A stretch of 64,000 nucleotides of DNA from the NCBI GenBank assembly GCA_934270565.1, contig CAKQPR010000003.1, positions 139,454-203,453 on the forward strand. Reading direction: 5' to 3'. The stretch is from an uncultured Clostridia bacterium (lineage in GTDB: Bacteria; Bacillota; Clostridia; Christensenellales; Pumilibacteraceae). Below the pieces are notes generated by a model that saw only the letters and a program-made list of their open reading frames with translations, searched no databases and was not told the origin of the DNA. The translations under genes were made by a program, and so were the position numbers. Of the stretch, positions 6,930 through 16,704 are shown one piece after another. The stretch's first letter is position 1; each line of letters starts with the position of its first letter.

Positions 6930-8960
6930 GTGTCTACGGGCGAGGGAGAGTATTACGGCGGCGCCGTCACAACAACGGTTGCTTTGACCGATCAGGTTAC
7001 CGATACGGCAGGGCAATATGTAAAAGTGGGAAAATCAAAAGCGGCAGTAATAGGGTTCTCCCCCGTTGGGTACAACTCGAGGGGCTTTTGTTCGATGACG
7101 GGATCGAACAAGAATCAGATGTTCAGCGCCGAAAATACGCGTGCGCTTACGATAAAATACGATTCTTCTTCCAAAAAAGTCGTTTCGGCGGGCGATCTTG
7201 TAATGGATGCAAACGGCGGCGCGGCGGCTGTTCTCGGAAACGATTTCTTTACCGCGTCCAAGAACGGTTTCTATAACACCTCGGGTGACGAAACGAGCGG
7301 ACTTAAAAACGCCGAAGATCAAAGTATCGTCGATAAGTACAACGCGGAATGGGTTGAAAACCTGTTTTCGTCAAACAAAATCGAAATCGAATTCAAATTC
7401 TATGTCCGTTGGGCAGGCGGTGCTCCCGACTATAATCTTATAGACAAAAACGCAAGCTTCAAGGTTCTTTCCCTCGGCGGGGAAAGCGCGGCGGAACTTT
7501 CCGACAAGGGCGAGTTCGCGGACACGCTCGCGCCCGAAGTCAACGCGACGGCGAGCATAGAGCTCGAAAAGGGCAAGGCTTACGAGGCTTCGGATATCCT
7601 CGCGCTCGTTTCGGCGACCGCAACCGACAATATCGACGGCGAAGTCGCGGCTACCAAGAAGCTTTATAACGCCGCGGGCGAAGAGCAGAGCGGCGAAGTC
7701 ACTCCCGCCGCCGACTGGTACGTCGGATCGACCGCGACGGACGCGGCGGGCAACGCGAGCGCGCTCGTAAAAACGACAATCGCGCTTGTCGATTACTACG
7801 ACGTTAAATTCTACAACGGCGACGGAAGTCTGATGAAAACCGACCACGTTCGCTCGGGCGGCGCGGCGACCGCTCCGACCGAAACGCCCGTCAAAGCCGG
7901 CACGACCGAAAAGGATTATATGTTCTCGGGCTGGGATAAAGCGTTCGACAACGTGACGGAAAACCTCGAAGTTTACGCGCAATTCACCGAAACCGCGAAA
8001 CAGTACTATATCACGTTCCTGAACTACGACGGCACGCAGCTTGCCAAGATAAAAGTACCTTACGGCGAAACTCCGTCGTACAACGGCACGCCGACCAAGC
8101 AGAGCGACGAAACGCACGATTACGTTTTCAGCGGCTGGGATCCCGCGCTTGCGGCGGTAAGCGGCGAAGCGACCTACACGGCGCAATACCGCACGGTCGA
8201 TAAGCTCCTTGTGAAATTCGTCGGAGCGGACGGATCGGTGCTCAAATCCGAGTACGTTTCCGTCGGCGGTACGGCAACCGCGCCGACCGAAACCCCGACG
8301 AAACCGAGCGACGTGCAGTACGATTACGCGTTTTCGGGTTGGGATAAGTCGCTTTCTGGCATAACGGAAGCTTGCGAAATCAACGCCGTGTTCCAAAGAA
8401 CGCTCCGTAAGTACGAAATCGTTTTCAAAGGCGAGGACGGATCGGAACTTTACAAGGCTTCGTTCGATTACGGAACGCTTCCCGTTTACGGCGGCGAAAC
8501 TCCCGTAAAAGCGCCGAGCGGCGGTTATTCGTATGTGTTCGACGGCTGGACGACTGAACTTACGGAAGTTTCGGGAGAAGCCGAATATACCGTTAAATTC
8601 CGCGCGATCGAGGTTAAGTACACCGTTACGTTCGTCGTGAACGGCGGCGACGAAATCGCTGCCGCGACCCGCACGATTTTCGCGGCTTATACGCTTCCTT
8701 CGGCGACCCGCGATGGCTATGTGTTCAAGGGATGGTACGACAACGCTCAGCTTAGCGGCGAAGCGATTACCGAAATCGCCGCGGGCGTCGCGAACGAGGG
8801 CGATAAAACTTTCTACGCAAGGTGGGAAGAAATCGCCGCGCCCGACCCCGAACCCGAAAAGAAAGGCTGCGGAAAACAAACCGCCCGCGACCTCGTGCTT
8901 ATGCTCGGCTCGCTGTCCGCGCTCCTCGCCGCAGCCCTGTTCGTCGGCAAAAAAGGCTGA
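6930..8960 (+). CDS. C-terminal part of the interrupted surface protein: InlB-type repeats and membrane anchor
   Basis: This continues the frame of the 5706 gene; the frame is open from 6861, and a GTG at 6930 is the first possible start, with no clear RBS. In order it holds the rest of the second beta-rich module (ending VENLFSSNKIEIEFKF), an Ig-like domain (SATATDNIDGEVAA ... TATDAAGNAS), and about five repeats of 60-75 residues of the InlB B-repeat (Listeria-Bacteroides) type. These show V(K/T)F-x-GxDG, then TPTK, then (Y/F)xFSGWD. The C-terminus has KKGCGKQTARD, a hydrophobic segment of about 20 residues and a final GKKG, which looks like a membrane anchor rather than an LPXTG sorting signal. 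Without the N-terminal part it has no signal peptide, so if translated alone it would stay in the cytoplasm. Confidence 0.75.
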   Translation: MSTGEGEYYGGAVTTTVALTDQVTDTAGQYVKVGKSKAAVIGFSPVGYNSRGFCSMTGSNKNQMFSAENTRALTIKYDSSSKKVVSAGDLVMDANGGAAAVLGNDFFTASKNGFYNTSGDETSGLKNAEDQSIVDKYNAEWVENLFSSNKIEIEFKFYVRWAGGAPDYNLIDKNASFKVLSLGGESAAELSDKGEFADTLAPEVNATASIELEKGKAYEASDILALVSATATDNIDGEVAATKKLYNAAGEEQSGEVTPAADWYVGSTATDAAGNASALVKTTIALVDYYDVKFYNGDGSLMKTDHVRSGGAATAPTETPVKAGTTEKDYMFSGWDKAFDNVTENLEVYAQFTETAKQYYITFLNYDGTQLAKIKVPYGETPSYNGTPTKQSDETHDYVFSGWDPALAAVSGEATYTAQYRTVDKLLVKFVGADGSVLKSEYVSVGGTATAPTETPTKPSDVQYDYAFSGWDKSLSGITEACEINAVFQRTLRKYEIVFKGEDGSELYKASFDYGTLPVYGGETPVKAPSGGYSYVFDGWTTELTEVSGEAEYTVKFRAIEVKYTVTFVVNGGDEIAAATRTIFAAYTLPSATRDGYVFKGWYDNAQLSGEAITEIAAGVANEGDKTFYARWEEIAAPDPEPEKKGCGKQTARDLVLMLGSLSALLAAALFVGKKG

Positions 8961-9091
8961 TAGTGGGGCAGATGAGGCGAAACGATATTGATCGACCTTG
9001 TAAAGATCAGACGAACACGTTGTCGTTTCGAGCGTTAGTCGAGAAATCTCGCGGGAGCGAATACGAACGTATCGGAACAGTATTTTGCCTC

Positions 9092-9222
9092 GTCGTCTCG
9101 AGCGAAGTCGAGACCAAGGCGGGAGCGAACACGGTCGTATCGGAACGGTGCTTCTATTTTCTCTCGCAGGGGATTTCTCCGCTTCGCTTTCGGCTAACGC
9201 CGTTCGCTTCGGTCGAAATGAC
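9092..9222 (+). repeat. 131-bp unit bounded by inverted GTC..TCGA / TCGAAATGAC ends
   Basis: It begins GTCGTCTCGAGCG and ends CGGTCGAAATGAC, so two members of the same hairpin family face each other. Units of the same design lie at 32718-32945, 33258-33494 and 41760-41887, and a truncated one at 54967-55195. Confidence 0.65.
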
Positions 9223-9252
9223 AATAAAACCCCGCGAAAGCGGACAGATTAA

Positions 9253-9445
9253 GGCCCACATTGCGCGGAAGGGGGCTCCCGCCGCAGGTGGGTGGGGGAT
9301 TGTAAAGTTGCTGTACGAATTACAGTTACCGTAAAACAATCCTACCGCTACTCGGATCGCTTCGCTCGCACTCGCACCTACCCCCGGCTCGTAGCATAGC
9401 TACTTCGCCGCTTTGGCAATCCATCTTCCCCCGAGGGGGAAGGCT
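9253..9445 (+). repeat. about 190-bp interspersed element, copy 1
   Basis: It starts GGCCCACATTGCGCGGAAGG and ends CTTCCCCCGAGGGGGAAGGC. A reversed, slightly longer relative lies at 32966-33205, sharing the end sequences, the AATCCTACCG core and the tract around GCTCGTAGCA. Confidence 0.7.
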
Positions 9446-9807
9446 AAAAATAAGGTAGGGGCGATCCTCGTCCGCCCGTCGGCGAGCCGCCGCGGGCAAG
9501 TATATACGGATTGTACCGTTCCGAGGCGACCGTATTCGCTCCCGCGAGATCCTTACGACTGCGCGCTTCGCGCTCCGCTCAGGATGACAAAGCTATGGAG
9601 CGTACCGCAAGGGATCATGAGGCTTGTTTGTTTCGGTAGAGCGTGGTAGGGGCGTTCCTCGTCCGCCCGCCAACCAAGCGGAACGGTACTTTGCCCCGTC
9701 ATCTCGAGCGTAGCCGAGAGATCTCGCGGGAGCGAATACCAACCAAGCGGAACGGTACTTTACCCCCAAAAAAACACTACAACGAAAACTGCTAAGGAGA
9801 AACCCGA

Positions 9808-11601
9808 ATGAACGTACCAAAGCACGCATATGTGACCGTTCCCGAAAACGCGCACGACGATTGTCTTTTCGCGGCGCGCGAGCTTATCAGATACATAAGC
9901 GAAATTTTCGGCGTGCGGTGCGAACTCCGCAGCGAAACTCCCGCGTGCACGGACGGATTTTTCGTCGGCGAAACCGCCTTTGCAGTCGCGCGTTACGGCG
10001 AACGGATCGCAGAGCTTGCAGACGACGCGTTCATCGTTTGTTCCGACGCGGCTTCCGTCGTTCTCACCGGCAAAGATTCGGTTTATTCGCGCGCGGGCAC
10101 GGTGTACGCCGTGTACGATATGCTCGAAAAACTCGGTTGCGGCTTTTACTCTTTCGACGAGGAGTTTATCCCAGATCTTAAAGCCTGCCCCGACCGCGAA
10201 ATAATCCTCGACTACACCGAAACTCCCGCTTTCGAAGTGCGGCAGATCCTCGCCGCGAGTACCCGCCGCCACCCCGATTACGTCGCGAAAATGCGCATCA
10301 AGGACTGCTATTGCGGCGCGGTTGCGGGCGGCAATCTTTCTCCGCTCTGGGCGAACGGAAGCGACGGCGCCGTTCGGCAGGGACATAATTTTTACGACCT
10401 GATCCCGCCTGCAAAATACAAACAGGCTCACCCCGAATGGTTCGACGAAACGAGCGGGCAGTTGTGCTTTTCGCAACCCGACCTCATCGACGAAATCGCC
10501 GCCGAAGTCGTAAACCGCGTGCGCAAAAACCCGCAATCGAAGTTTTTCGCCGTCTCGCAGAACGACACCGTCAACCCGTGCGGCTGCGAAAAATGTAAGG
10601 CGGCTTACGAAAAATACGGCGTTTCGGGCACGCTCATACGCTTTATCAACGCGATCGCGCGCAAGGTAAAAGCGGCGGTAGCAACCGAATTCCCGAACCG
10701 CAAAATCTATATTGTCACGTTCGCGTACTACTTCTCGATCAAAGCGCCCGTCGAAAAAATCGGCGGCAAGTTCGTTCCGCTCGACCCGAGCGTAGTGCCC
10801 GACGACAACGTGTATATCTTCTACACGACGATCGATCACTGTTTCTACCACCCGCTCACCGACAAAAACTGCGAGTGGAACGCTTGGTTCGAGGACAATT
10901 TCGCGGCGTGGAAGCAGCTTTCGGGCGGCAGAATGATGGTCTGGAATTATTCGGCTAACTACGCGCACTACCTGTATCCGTTCTTCGGCTACCGCGCAAT
11001 GCGCGAAAATTACGCGTTTTTCGCCCGCAACGGCGTAAAATACGTTCTCGATCACGGCAACTGCGAGGGCGAATTCGCCGACTTCGCCGAGCTCAAAACC
11101 TACGTTCTCTCCAAAATCTGTTGGAATCCCGATCGCGACGTCGAAGCGCTTATGCACGAATTCATAACCGCCTATTACCGCGAAGCCGCGCCCGAAATCG
11201 AAGAATATTTCGACAAAATGAACCGCCGCTTCGAGGAAATCGACCGCGAACGCGGCTATCATCTGCGGCTTTACAACCTTCCCGAAAGCATGTTCGCGCC
11301 CGAAAACTTCCCGCTCGGCTTTATCCGCGACCTGCTCGCGATTTTCGACCGCGCGACAGGAAAGGCGAGGGAAAACGAAACGCTTACCGTAAGGCTTATC
11401 CGCGCCCGCCTCTCCGTAAAATTTCTGTTGCTTATGAACTACGACCGCTACGGAATCGACGGCAAAAAGGAGTTCGAGGAAGAATTTGCCGCCGACTGCA
11501 AGCGTGCGGGAATTACGAAATACAAGGAACAATTCGGCTCGGGCGATCACATAAGCGAGCTTATCGCGCTCAGCGAAAAGAACGAAGTGCTTAAATACTG
11601 A
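9808..11601 (+). CDS. DUF4838-family protein, cytoplasmic form
   Basis: A 597-residue protein with an N-terminal domain like that before family 67-type glycosidases (ARELIRYISEIFGV, ending with the KLGCGFYSFDEEFIPD region), then a DUF4838 domain. The latter holds FFAVSQNDTVNPCGCEKC, a CxCxxC cluster that may bind metal, and the aromatic stretch NVYIFYTTIDHCFYHPL. DUF4838 proteins accompany glycoside hydrolases in gut bacteria, but I know of no established reaction. It lacks a signal peptide, unlike its relative at 21048, which also lacks the CxCxxC cluster. It opens a seven-gene operon, its ATG follows AAGGAG, and the next gene starts 13 nt after its stop. A role in handling imported oligosaccharides is inferred from context. 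Confidence 0.85.
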   Translation: MNVPKHAYVTVPENAHDDCLFAARELIRYISEIFGVRCELRSETPACTDGFFVGETAFAVARYGERIAELADDAFIVCSDAASVVLTGKDSVYSRAGTVYAVYDMLEKLGCGFYSFDEEFIPDLKACPDREIILDYTETPAFEVRQILAASTRRHPDYVAKMRIKDCYCGAVAGGNLSPLWANGSDGAVRQGHNFYDLIPPAKYKQAHPEWFDETSGQLCFSQPDLIDEIAAEVVNRVRKNPQSKFFAVSQNDTVNPCGCEKCKAAYEKYGVSGTLIRFINAIARKVKAAVATEFPNRKIYIVTFAYYFSIKAPVEKIGGKFVPLDPSVVPDDNVYIFYTTIDHCFYHPLTDKNCEWNAWFEDNFAAWKQLSGGRMMVWNYSANYAHYLYPFFGYRAMRENYAFFARNGVKYVLDHGNCEGEFADFAELKTYVLSKICWNPDRDVEALMHEFITAYYREAAPEIEEYFDKMNRRFEEIDRERGYHLRLYNLPESMFAPENFPLGFIRDLLAIFDRATGKARENETLTVRLIRARLSVKFLLLMNYDRYGIDGKKEFEEEFAADCKRAGITKYKEQFGSGDHISELIALSEKNEVLKY

Positions 11602-11614
11602 AACAGGAGACACG

Positions 11615-13123
11615 ATGAAAAAAAGCATTGAAATGTTATCGGGCGAGCTCTGGTATGCGGGCGTGGTGAACGACGGCTACCGTTTTCCGCTCGACGAAAA
11701 CTCGGATTACGCGTTCGATTTCGACACGAACGACACGTTCAATCAGATAAACCCCGTGCTGCTAAGCTCGTGCGGACGGTACGCGTTCGCCGATCGTGGA
11801 AAATTCGCGGTAAAGAACGGAATTCTTACCGTCGAAGCGGAAAACGCAGAGTTCGGAAGGGAAGGCGAAACGCTCGCATCTGCTGCGCGCGCCGCTCGGA
11901 AATTCTATCCGCCCGACGGAAAAACGCCCGACAAAATTCAGTATCTTTCGCCGCAGTACTGCACTTGGATAGCGCTCGGCGAAAACCACTCGCAGGCGGG
12001 CGTAATCGACTTCGCGCGTTCGCTCAAAGCCGCCGGCTTTCCGTCCGGACTTATAATTATAGACGATTCGTGGCAACGCGATTACGGCGACTGGCGCTTT
12101 ACCGACGCTTTTCCCGACCCGAAAAGAATGTTCGACGAGCTCCGCGGAATGGGCTTCAAAACCTCGCTGTGGATCGTTCCGTACATATCCGAAACCGCTC
12201 CCGCGTTCAAAAAACTCGATAACGTATGCGGAATTTTGCGACAAGGCGATAAAATATTGCCCGCAAAATGGTGGAAAGCCACAACGCCCGCACTCGATCT
12301 TACTTCCCCCGCGGCGATAGAATGGCTCACCGAAACGCTGGACGGCTTAAAGCGCGACTACGGCGTGGACGGATTTAAATTCGACGGCGGCGACGCGGCT
12401 TTTTACGACGCGAGCGCGGACGGGCAAAGGCTCAGCGAAATCTGGGCGACGTTCTATCCGTCGGATATAAAGGAGCTTCGCGCGTGCTACAAAGCGGGCG
12501 GCAGGGCGATAACCCAGCGGCTTGCGGACAAGGCGCACGAATGGCGGGTGGTGGAGCGCCGCGACGAAAAGGGCAATCCGTATCTCAGTTACGGGCTCGA
12601 AGCGGTCGTGCCGAATTCGCTTCTTCAGGGGCTCGTCGGGTATCCGTTCGGCTGTCCGGATATGGTGGGCGGCGGGCTCGCGTGCGATATGGACTCGGGC
12701 GACAAAATCGACCCCGAGCTTATGCTCCGCAGCCTCGAAGCCGAAGTCCTTATGCCGTCGCTTCAGTTCTCCTATCCCGTCTGGAAAATGGACGAACAAA
12801 CGGTCGCGAAAGCAAAAAGAATTCTCGCCGTCCGCGAAAAATACCTCGGTTATATCGGCGAGCTTTACGAAGAAGCGGCGAAAACGGGCGAACCGATTCT
12901 GCGCCCGCTCGAATACGAGTTCCCGCACGAGGGGCTCGGAAAAATAACCGACTGCTTTATGCTCGGCGAAAAATACCTCGTCTGCCCGATCCTTATAAAG
13001 GGCGAGAAGGGAAGAAACGTTCGTCTCCCGCGCGGCAGGTGGCGCTTCGGCGGCGAAATCACGGACGGCGGCAGGGAAATTTACGTTTCGTCCGACGAAC
13101 TCATAGTTTTTGAAAGAATTTAA
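11615..13123 (+). CDS. GH31 family glycoside hydrolase (alpha-glucosidase/xylosidase type)
   Basis: A 502-residue (beta/alpha)8 enzyme. It has the family landmarks GLIIIDDSWQRDYGDW, the sequence GFKTSLWIVPYIS, and VDGFKFDGGDAAFY, whose FDGGD Asp (near residue 255) is the expected nucleophile. The C-terminal beta domain ends with ILRPLEYEFPHEG and LPRGRWRFGGE. GH31 members hydrolyse alpha-linked glucose, xylose, galactose or sulfoquinovose; the exact substrate cannot be read here. No signal peptide, so probably cytoplasmic. The ATG follows AACAGGAGA. It is in tight linkage with the DUF4838 gene and the sugar importer, so it likely acts on what that importer brings in. Confidence 0.9.
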   Translation: MKKSIEMLSGELWYAGVVNDGYRFPLDENSDYAFDFDTNDTFNQINPVLLSSCGRYAFADRGKFAVKNGILTVEAENAEFGREGETLASAARAARKFYPPDGKTPDKIQYLSPQYCTWIALGENHSQAGVIDFARSLKAAGFPSGLIIIDDSWQRDYGDWRFTDAFPDPKRMFDELRGMGFKTSLWIVPYISETAPAFKKLDNVCGILRQGDKILPAKWWKATTPALDLTSPAAIEWLTETLDGLKRDYGVDGFKFDGGDAAFYDASADGQRLSEIWATFYPSDIKELRACYKAGGRAITQRLADKAHEWRVVERRDEKGNPYLSYGLEAVVPNSLLQGLVGYPFGCPDMVGGGLACDMDSGDKIDPELMLRSLEAEVLMPSLQFSYPVWKMDEQTVAKAKRILAVREKYLGYIGELYEEAAKTGEPILRPLEYEFPHEGLGKITDCFMLGEKYLVCPILIKGEKGRNVRLPRGRWRFGGEITDGGREIYVSSDELIVFERI

Positions 13124-13139
13124 CTTCACGGAGGGTGTT

Positions 13140-14762
13140 ATGAAAAAATTTATAGGCATTTTACTTTCGGTAATCACTGCGTTCTCGGTGTTCGGAATGA
13201 TCGGTTGCGGCGATAATACCGACCCCGACAACCCGAAAACTCCCACAATCGAGGTGGATAAGAACAAGACGCAGATCATTTTCAACTTCTACAACGGCGG
13301 TCACGGCTCGGACTGGGTGACGAACGCCGCGATCGAGTGGAACAAGACCAACGACAAATACCAGATCATCACCGCTCCCGACAAAGAGGAGTGGTACTCG
13401 ATCAAGTCCAAGCTCGAATCGGGCACTTGCAGTTACGACATTATCCACAACACGCCCACCGAAGCCGAGTACGCCAGAGGCTATCTCGAGGACCTTTCGG
13501 ACGTGTGGAACGCAACCGCGAAGGGCGAGGACGTCGCGATAAAAACCAAATTCAAAAACCCCGAAGCCGCCGAAGCCGCGTTCGGTTATAACGGCGGGCA
13601 CTTCGCGATTCCGTGCTTCGACACGTTCTCCGGCTTTGTGTACGATCACGAGCTTTTCCGCGAAAACAAATTTCTCATCGGCACGGACGGACAGCTTATC
13701 AAAAAATCAACCGACAAACTCAGCGCCGGAAGAGACGGAATCGAAGGCACCGTGGACGACGGTCAGCCGGTCAATATGGCGCAGTACGAGCTTATGATCG
13801 GCAAGATCAAGAGCAGCGGTTATTCGACTTATCTGTGGACGGGTAAATTCGGCTACTACCTCGACCCGATGTTCTGGTCGATATTCTTCGACTACGAAGG
13901 AAAAACCAACTCCGAAACCTTCCTTGCCGCGAGCGGCGAATACACGAACCGCGCGACGAACGAAAAGAAAACGATAACCGCGGACAACGCGAACGAAATT
14001 TTCGATATGACGGGATATAAAAAGACGCTCGACTTTATCGACGATTACGTCTGCGACCCCACGCTTTACAACGCGGAAGGCGCAAAATACGGCACGAGCC
14101 ATACCGACGCGCAGAAATACTTCGTTTACGGCAACGCGTTCGACGGCAACGGCTCGTTCAGTAAGGTAGCGTTCCTCTACGAAGGCAACTGGTGGGAGCG
14201 CGAAGCGATCGCCAACTTCAACTCGCTCGCGGGCAGAGGAATGGACGATTACAAGTACGGCACGCGCGATTATCGGTATATGATCCCGCCCGCGCTCGAC
14301 GAAAACGCCGCTTCGGACGAAATCCCGCTCGTCGGTTTCTCGACCGAGCCCGTCTGCGTGAAAAAGCAGACCGACCCCGAAAAGCGCGCCGCGATCGTCG
14401 ATTTCCTCCGTTTCTTCTATACGGACGCGCAGATCAAAAAGACGATGGCGGACTCGAACGGCTGTCTCGCGTTCAACGTCGATCTTACCGACGAGGACAA
14501 CGCGAAATTCACCCGCTTCACCCGCAACGTGTACGACCTCTATTATTCGGACAAAACCTACGTCGTTTCGCTCAAATACCCGAGCGGAAAATTCCCGAAA
14601 TTCGTCACGACCGACGACAAAACCAAAGCCGACGCGCGCACCTCGCAACCCGTCGCGCAGATGCTCCGCGGCGCGGGAATAACCACAAACGGAGACGCCG
14701 ACAAGGTTTTCGCGGATACCAAAACGTACTACGCCGCGCACAAGTCCGATCTTATCGGCTGA
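13140..14762 (+). CDS. sugar ABC transporter substrate-binding lipoprotein (MalE/family 1 type)
   Basis: The ATG at 13140 is chosen over 13110 because it follows GGAGGGTGTT and opens a lipoprotein signal peptide (MKKFIGILLSV... to MIGC, lipidated Cys23). The mature part has typical extracellular solute-binding features: YNGGHGSDWVTNAAIEWNK, a YDIIHNTPTEAEYARGYLEDL segment, and FSTEPVCVKKQTDPEKRAAI near the C-terminus. It binds an oligosaccharide outside the membrane and delivers it to the two permeases that follow directly. Its start lies 16 nt past the GH31 stop. Ligand identity is unknown. Confidence 0.92.
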   Translation: MKKFIGILLSVITAFSVFGMIGCGDNTDPDNPKTPTIEVDKNKTQIIFNFYNGGHGSDWVTNAAIEWNKTNDKYQIITAPDKEEWYSIKSKLESGTCSYDIIHNTPTEAEYARGYLEDLSDVWNATAKGEDVAIKTKFKNPEAAEAAFGYNGGHFAIPCFDTFSGFVYDHELFRENKFLIGTDGQLIKKSTDKLSAGRDGIEGTVDDGQPVNMAQYELMIGKIKSSGYSTYLWTGKFGYYLDPMFWSIFFDYEGKTNSETFLAASGEYTNRATNEKKTITADNANEIFDMTGYKKTLDFIDDYVCDPTLYNAEGAKYGTSHTDAQKYFVYGNAFDGNGSFSKVAFLYEGNWWEREAIANFNSLAGRGMDDYKYGTRDYRYMIPPALDENAASDEIPLVGFSTEPVCVKKQTDPEKRAAIVDFLRFFYTDAQIKKTMADSNGCLAFNVDLTDEDNAKFTRFTRNVYDLYYSDKTYVVSLKYPSGKFPKFVTTDDKTKADARTSQPVAQMLRGAGITTNGDADKVFADTKTYYAAHKSDLIG

Positions 14763-14772
14763 GGAACAAGCA

Positions 14773-15726
14773 ATGGAAAAAGAAGCAAAAAAACGTTTCC
14801 GCAACAAAAAATTGCGCGAATACCTGTTCATTTACGGCTTGCTCGCGTACCCGCTTTTGAACTTTATCGTGTTCTACGTTATAAAGAACGCAAACTCCGT
14901 GCTTATGGCGTTCCAGAACACCGATACGAAAACGTACGTTTCGACGTGGGTTGGATTCGATAATTTCCGTCGCATAGGCGAGGATCTGTTCCGTAACAAA
15001 GCGCTCCTCGGCTACGTCGGCAGAAGCGCAATGTTCTGGCTCGTAACCACCGCCGTGGGTATGCCGCTCAACATACTTTTCGCGTACCTTTTCATGATCA
15101 AAATGCGCGGCACGCCGATAATCCGTTTCGGCGTAATGATCCCGACCATAATTTCGGGGCTCGTGTCGGCAATGCTTTTCTCGAAGTTCGCCGAAAACGC
15201 CCTGCCCATAGTATTCGACAAACTGTTCGGTATAAAGACCGTCAGCCTTCTGCGCGACGAACGCTTCAACTTTCAGACGATAGTCGCGTATATGCTGCTC
15301 ACCGGCTTTTCGTACAATATCCTCATCTATATGAACGGAATGAAAGGGGCGGGCGAAAGCCTGTTCGAAGTCGCGCGGCTCGAGGGAGCTACGCACCTTC
15401 AGACCATTCGTTACGTCTGCCTGCCGTCCGTGTACCCGATCATGATGACTTTCTTGGTTACGTCCGTCCCGGGGATACTGTGCGGCGACCCGGGGCTTTA
15501 TGTGTTTTACGCCTACGATGCGCCCGACTCGGTTATGACTTCGGGCTACTATCTGTTCATCAAGACCAAGAACAGCAACGCCGATGTCATCGATTATTCG
15601 TATGCCGCGGCAATGGGGCTCATGTTCACCGCGGTGTCGTTGCCGCTCACGCTCGGCGTAAGGCGGCTTATGGACAGGCTCGATCCAAACAACGAAAGCC
15701 CGAAACAAGCGAGGAAAACGAAATGA
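14773..15726 (+). CDS. sugar ABC transporter permease, MalF type
   Basis: A 317-residue inner-membrane permease with about six hydrophobic segments. The cytoplasmic EAA loop reads EVARLEGATHLQTIRYVCLPSVYP and contacts the ATPase. The ATG lies 10 nt after the binding-protein gene. Its stop overlaps the next permease start by ATGA. No ATPase is encoded in the operon; in Gram-positives such importers commonly share a MsmX-like ATPase encoded elsewhere. Confidence 0.93.
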   Translation: MEKEAKKRFRNKKLREYLFIYGLLAYPLLNFIVFYVIKNANSVLMAFQNTDTKTYVSTWVGFDNFRRIGEDLFRNKALLGYVGRSAMFWLVTTAVGMPLNILFAYLFMIKMRGTPIIRFGVMIPTIISGLVSAMLFSKFAENALPIVFDKLFGIKTVSLLRDERFNFQTIVAYMLLTGFSYNILIYMNGMKGAGESLFEVARLEGATHLQTIRYVCLPSVYPIMMTFLVTSVPGILCGDPGLYVFYAYDAPDSVMTSGYYLFIKTKNSNADVIDYSYAAAMGLMFTAVSLPLTLGVRRLMDRLDPNNESPKQARKTK

Positions 15727-16658
15727 CCGACGTTAAATTCAACAAAAAACAAAAACGTCGCGGCGTTTATTCGACCCGCTCGATCGCGGACAAAATCGTG
15801 CTCACGATCGTGATTCTGCTCCTTCTCATCGTCGCGCTCAGCCAGATGTACGTTCTGTTCTGGATGGTTTACACCTCGCTCAAGGACGATATCGCGCTGT
15901 TCCTCGATATGTTCGCCCTCCCGAAATTCGGCGAGTTCTGCTGGAGCAATTATTCCTCGATCTTAAAGCTCGTCCGCGTTTCGATCTACGTTCCGGACAA
16001 GGGTTACGTAAGCTACGGTTTCGCGACGCTTCTTCGTAACAGCTTCATCCTCGCGATATTTATGCCGCTTCAGGGGCAGATCGTCTCCACGATCACCGCG
16101 TACATTATGTCGAAATACCGCTTCAAAGGCAGATCGCTTCTGCTCGCGATAAACTTCTTCGTCATAATTTTCCCCGTCGTAGGCGATCTCGCGTCCAACC
16201 TCAAAATAAACTACGCGATCGGCAGATACGACAACCTTTTTCTGATGTGTATTATGGGCGCGCACCCGTTCACGGGGCTCAATCTTCTTATCCAGATGAG
16301 CTTCTACGACGCGATCCCCAAGGAAATGATGGAAGCGGCGCGTATCGACGGCGCGGGGCACTTCACGACGTTTTTGCGCATACATTTCCCGCTTATTCTT
16401 CCCACATTCTTCCTTTATTACATGCTCGCCGTGTTCGGATCGTGGAACGACTATATGACCCCGCTGATCTGGCTCCCGAGCCTTCCCAACCTCGCGCTCG
16501 GAATGTTCCAGTTCCAGTACGACGCGGCAAAATACGCCGCAACCCTTCCGCAGGTGCTCGCGGGCTTCGTCATCGTTTCGGTCCCGAGCGTCGTATTCTA
16601 TCTCTGCAATCAGAAACTCATCACCTCGCGTATGGTTATGAGCGGACTTAAAGGGTAG
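15723..16658 (+). CDS. sugar ABC transporter permease, MalG type
   Basis: The start is the ATG in the ATGA overlap with the previous gene; a longer frame to 15480 would overlap the partner gene deeply and is rejected. It is 311 residues with six predicted membrane segments. The EAA loop is EMMEAARIDGAGHFTTFLRI with the usual LPLILP-like continuation (HFPLILPTF). It pairs with the MalF-type subunit to form the channel. It ends with TAG, evidence that amber is an ordinary stop here. Confidence 0.93.
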   Translation: MTDVKFNKKQKRRGVYSTRSIADKIVLTIVILLLLIVALSQMYVLFWMVYTSLKDDIALFLDMFALPKFGEFCWSNYSSILKLVRVSIYVPDKGYVSYGFATLLRNSFILAIFMPLQGQIVSTITAYIMSKYRFKGRSLLLAINFFVIIFPVVGDLASNLKINYAIGRYDNLFLMCIMGAHPFTGLNLLIQMSFYDAIPKEMMEAARIDGAGHFTTFLRIHFPLILPTFFLYYMLAVFGSWNDYMTPLIWLPSLPNLALGMFQFQYDAAKYAATLPQVLAGFVIVSVPSVVFYLCNQKLITSRMVMSGLKG

Positions 16659-16704
16659 CGGCAAAAGGAAGGATATATAAGATGAAACGTAAAAGGAGGC
16701 AACT

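Larger units (their letters stand above)
8961..9807 (+). repeat. 847-nt intergenic mosaic of palindromic repeats
   Basis: No gene is seen. Contents in order are: a GTC-hairpin copy (about 9018-9060, TTTCGAG type); a two-hairpin unit at 9092-9222; the rest of a larger element 9253-9445 (listed separately); a GTAGGGGCG/CGTCCGCCC element near 9456; a reversed GTC-hairpin of the ATCCT/AGGAT type (about 9545-9590); another GTAGGGGCG element near 9648; and a full hairpin at 9698-9723 with CTC/GAG stem. The block separates the interrupted surface gene from the glycan operon. No clear terminator or promoter is visible apart from these hairpins. Confidence 0.8.

Noticed and set aside
7371..9224. Long antisense frames opposite other large genes (7371-9224, 9760-11628, 18151-20106, 21006-22673, 25610-27136, 39221-41185)
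   Set aside because: All mirror confident genes and show no family features; the GC-skewed codon usage removes stops on the opposite strand.
8961..9807. Plus-strand frames of 78-170 codons in the repeat block
   Set aside because: They translate palindromic repeats, and similar frames arise wherever the same repeats occur.
15480..15722. N-terminal extension of the second permease to 15480
   Set aside because: It would overlap the first permease by over 240 nt and adds Arg-rich non-family sequence; the ATGA overlap start fits the family.
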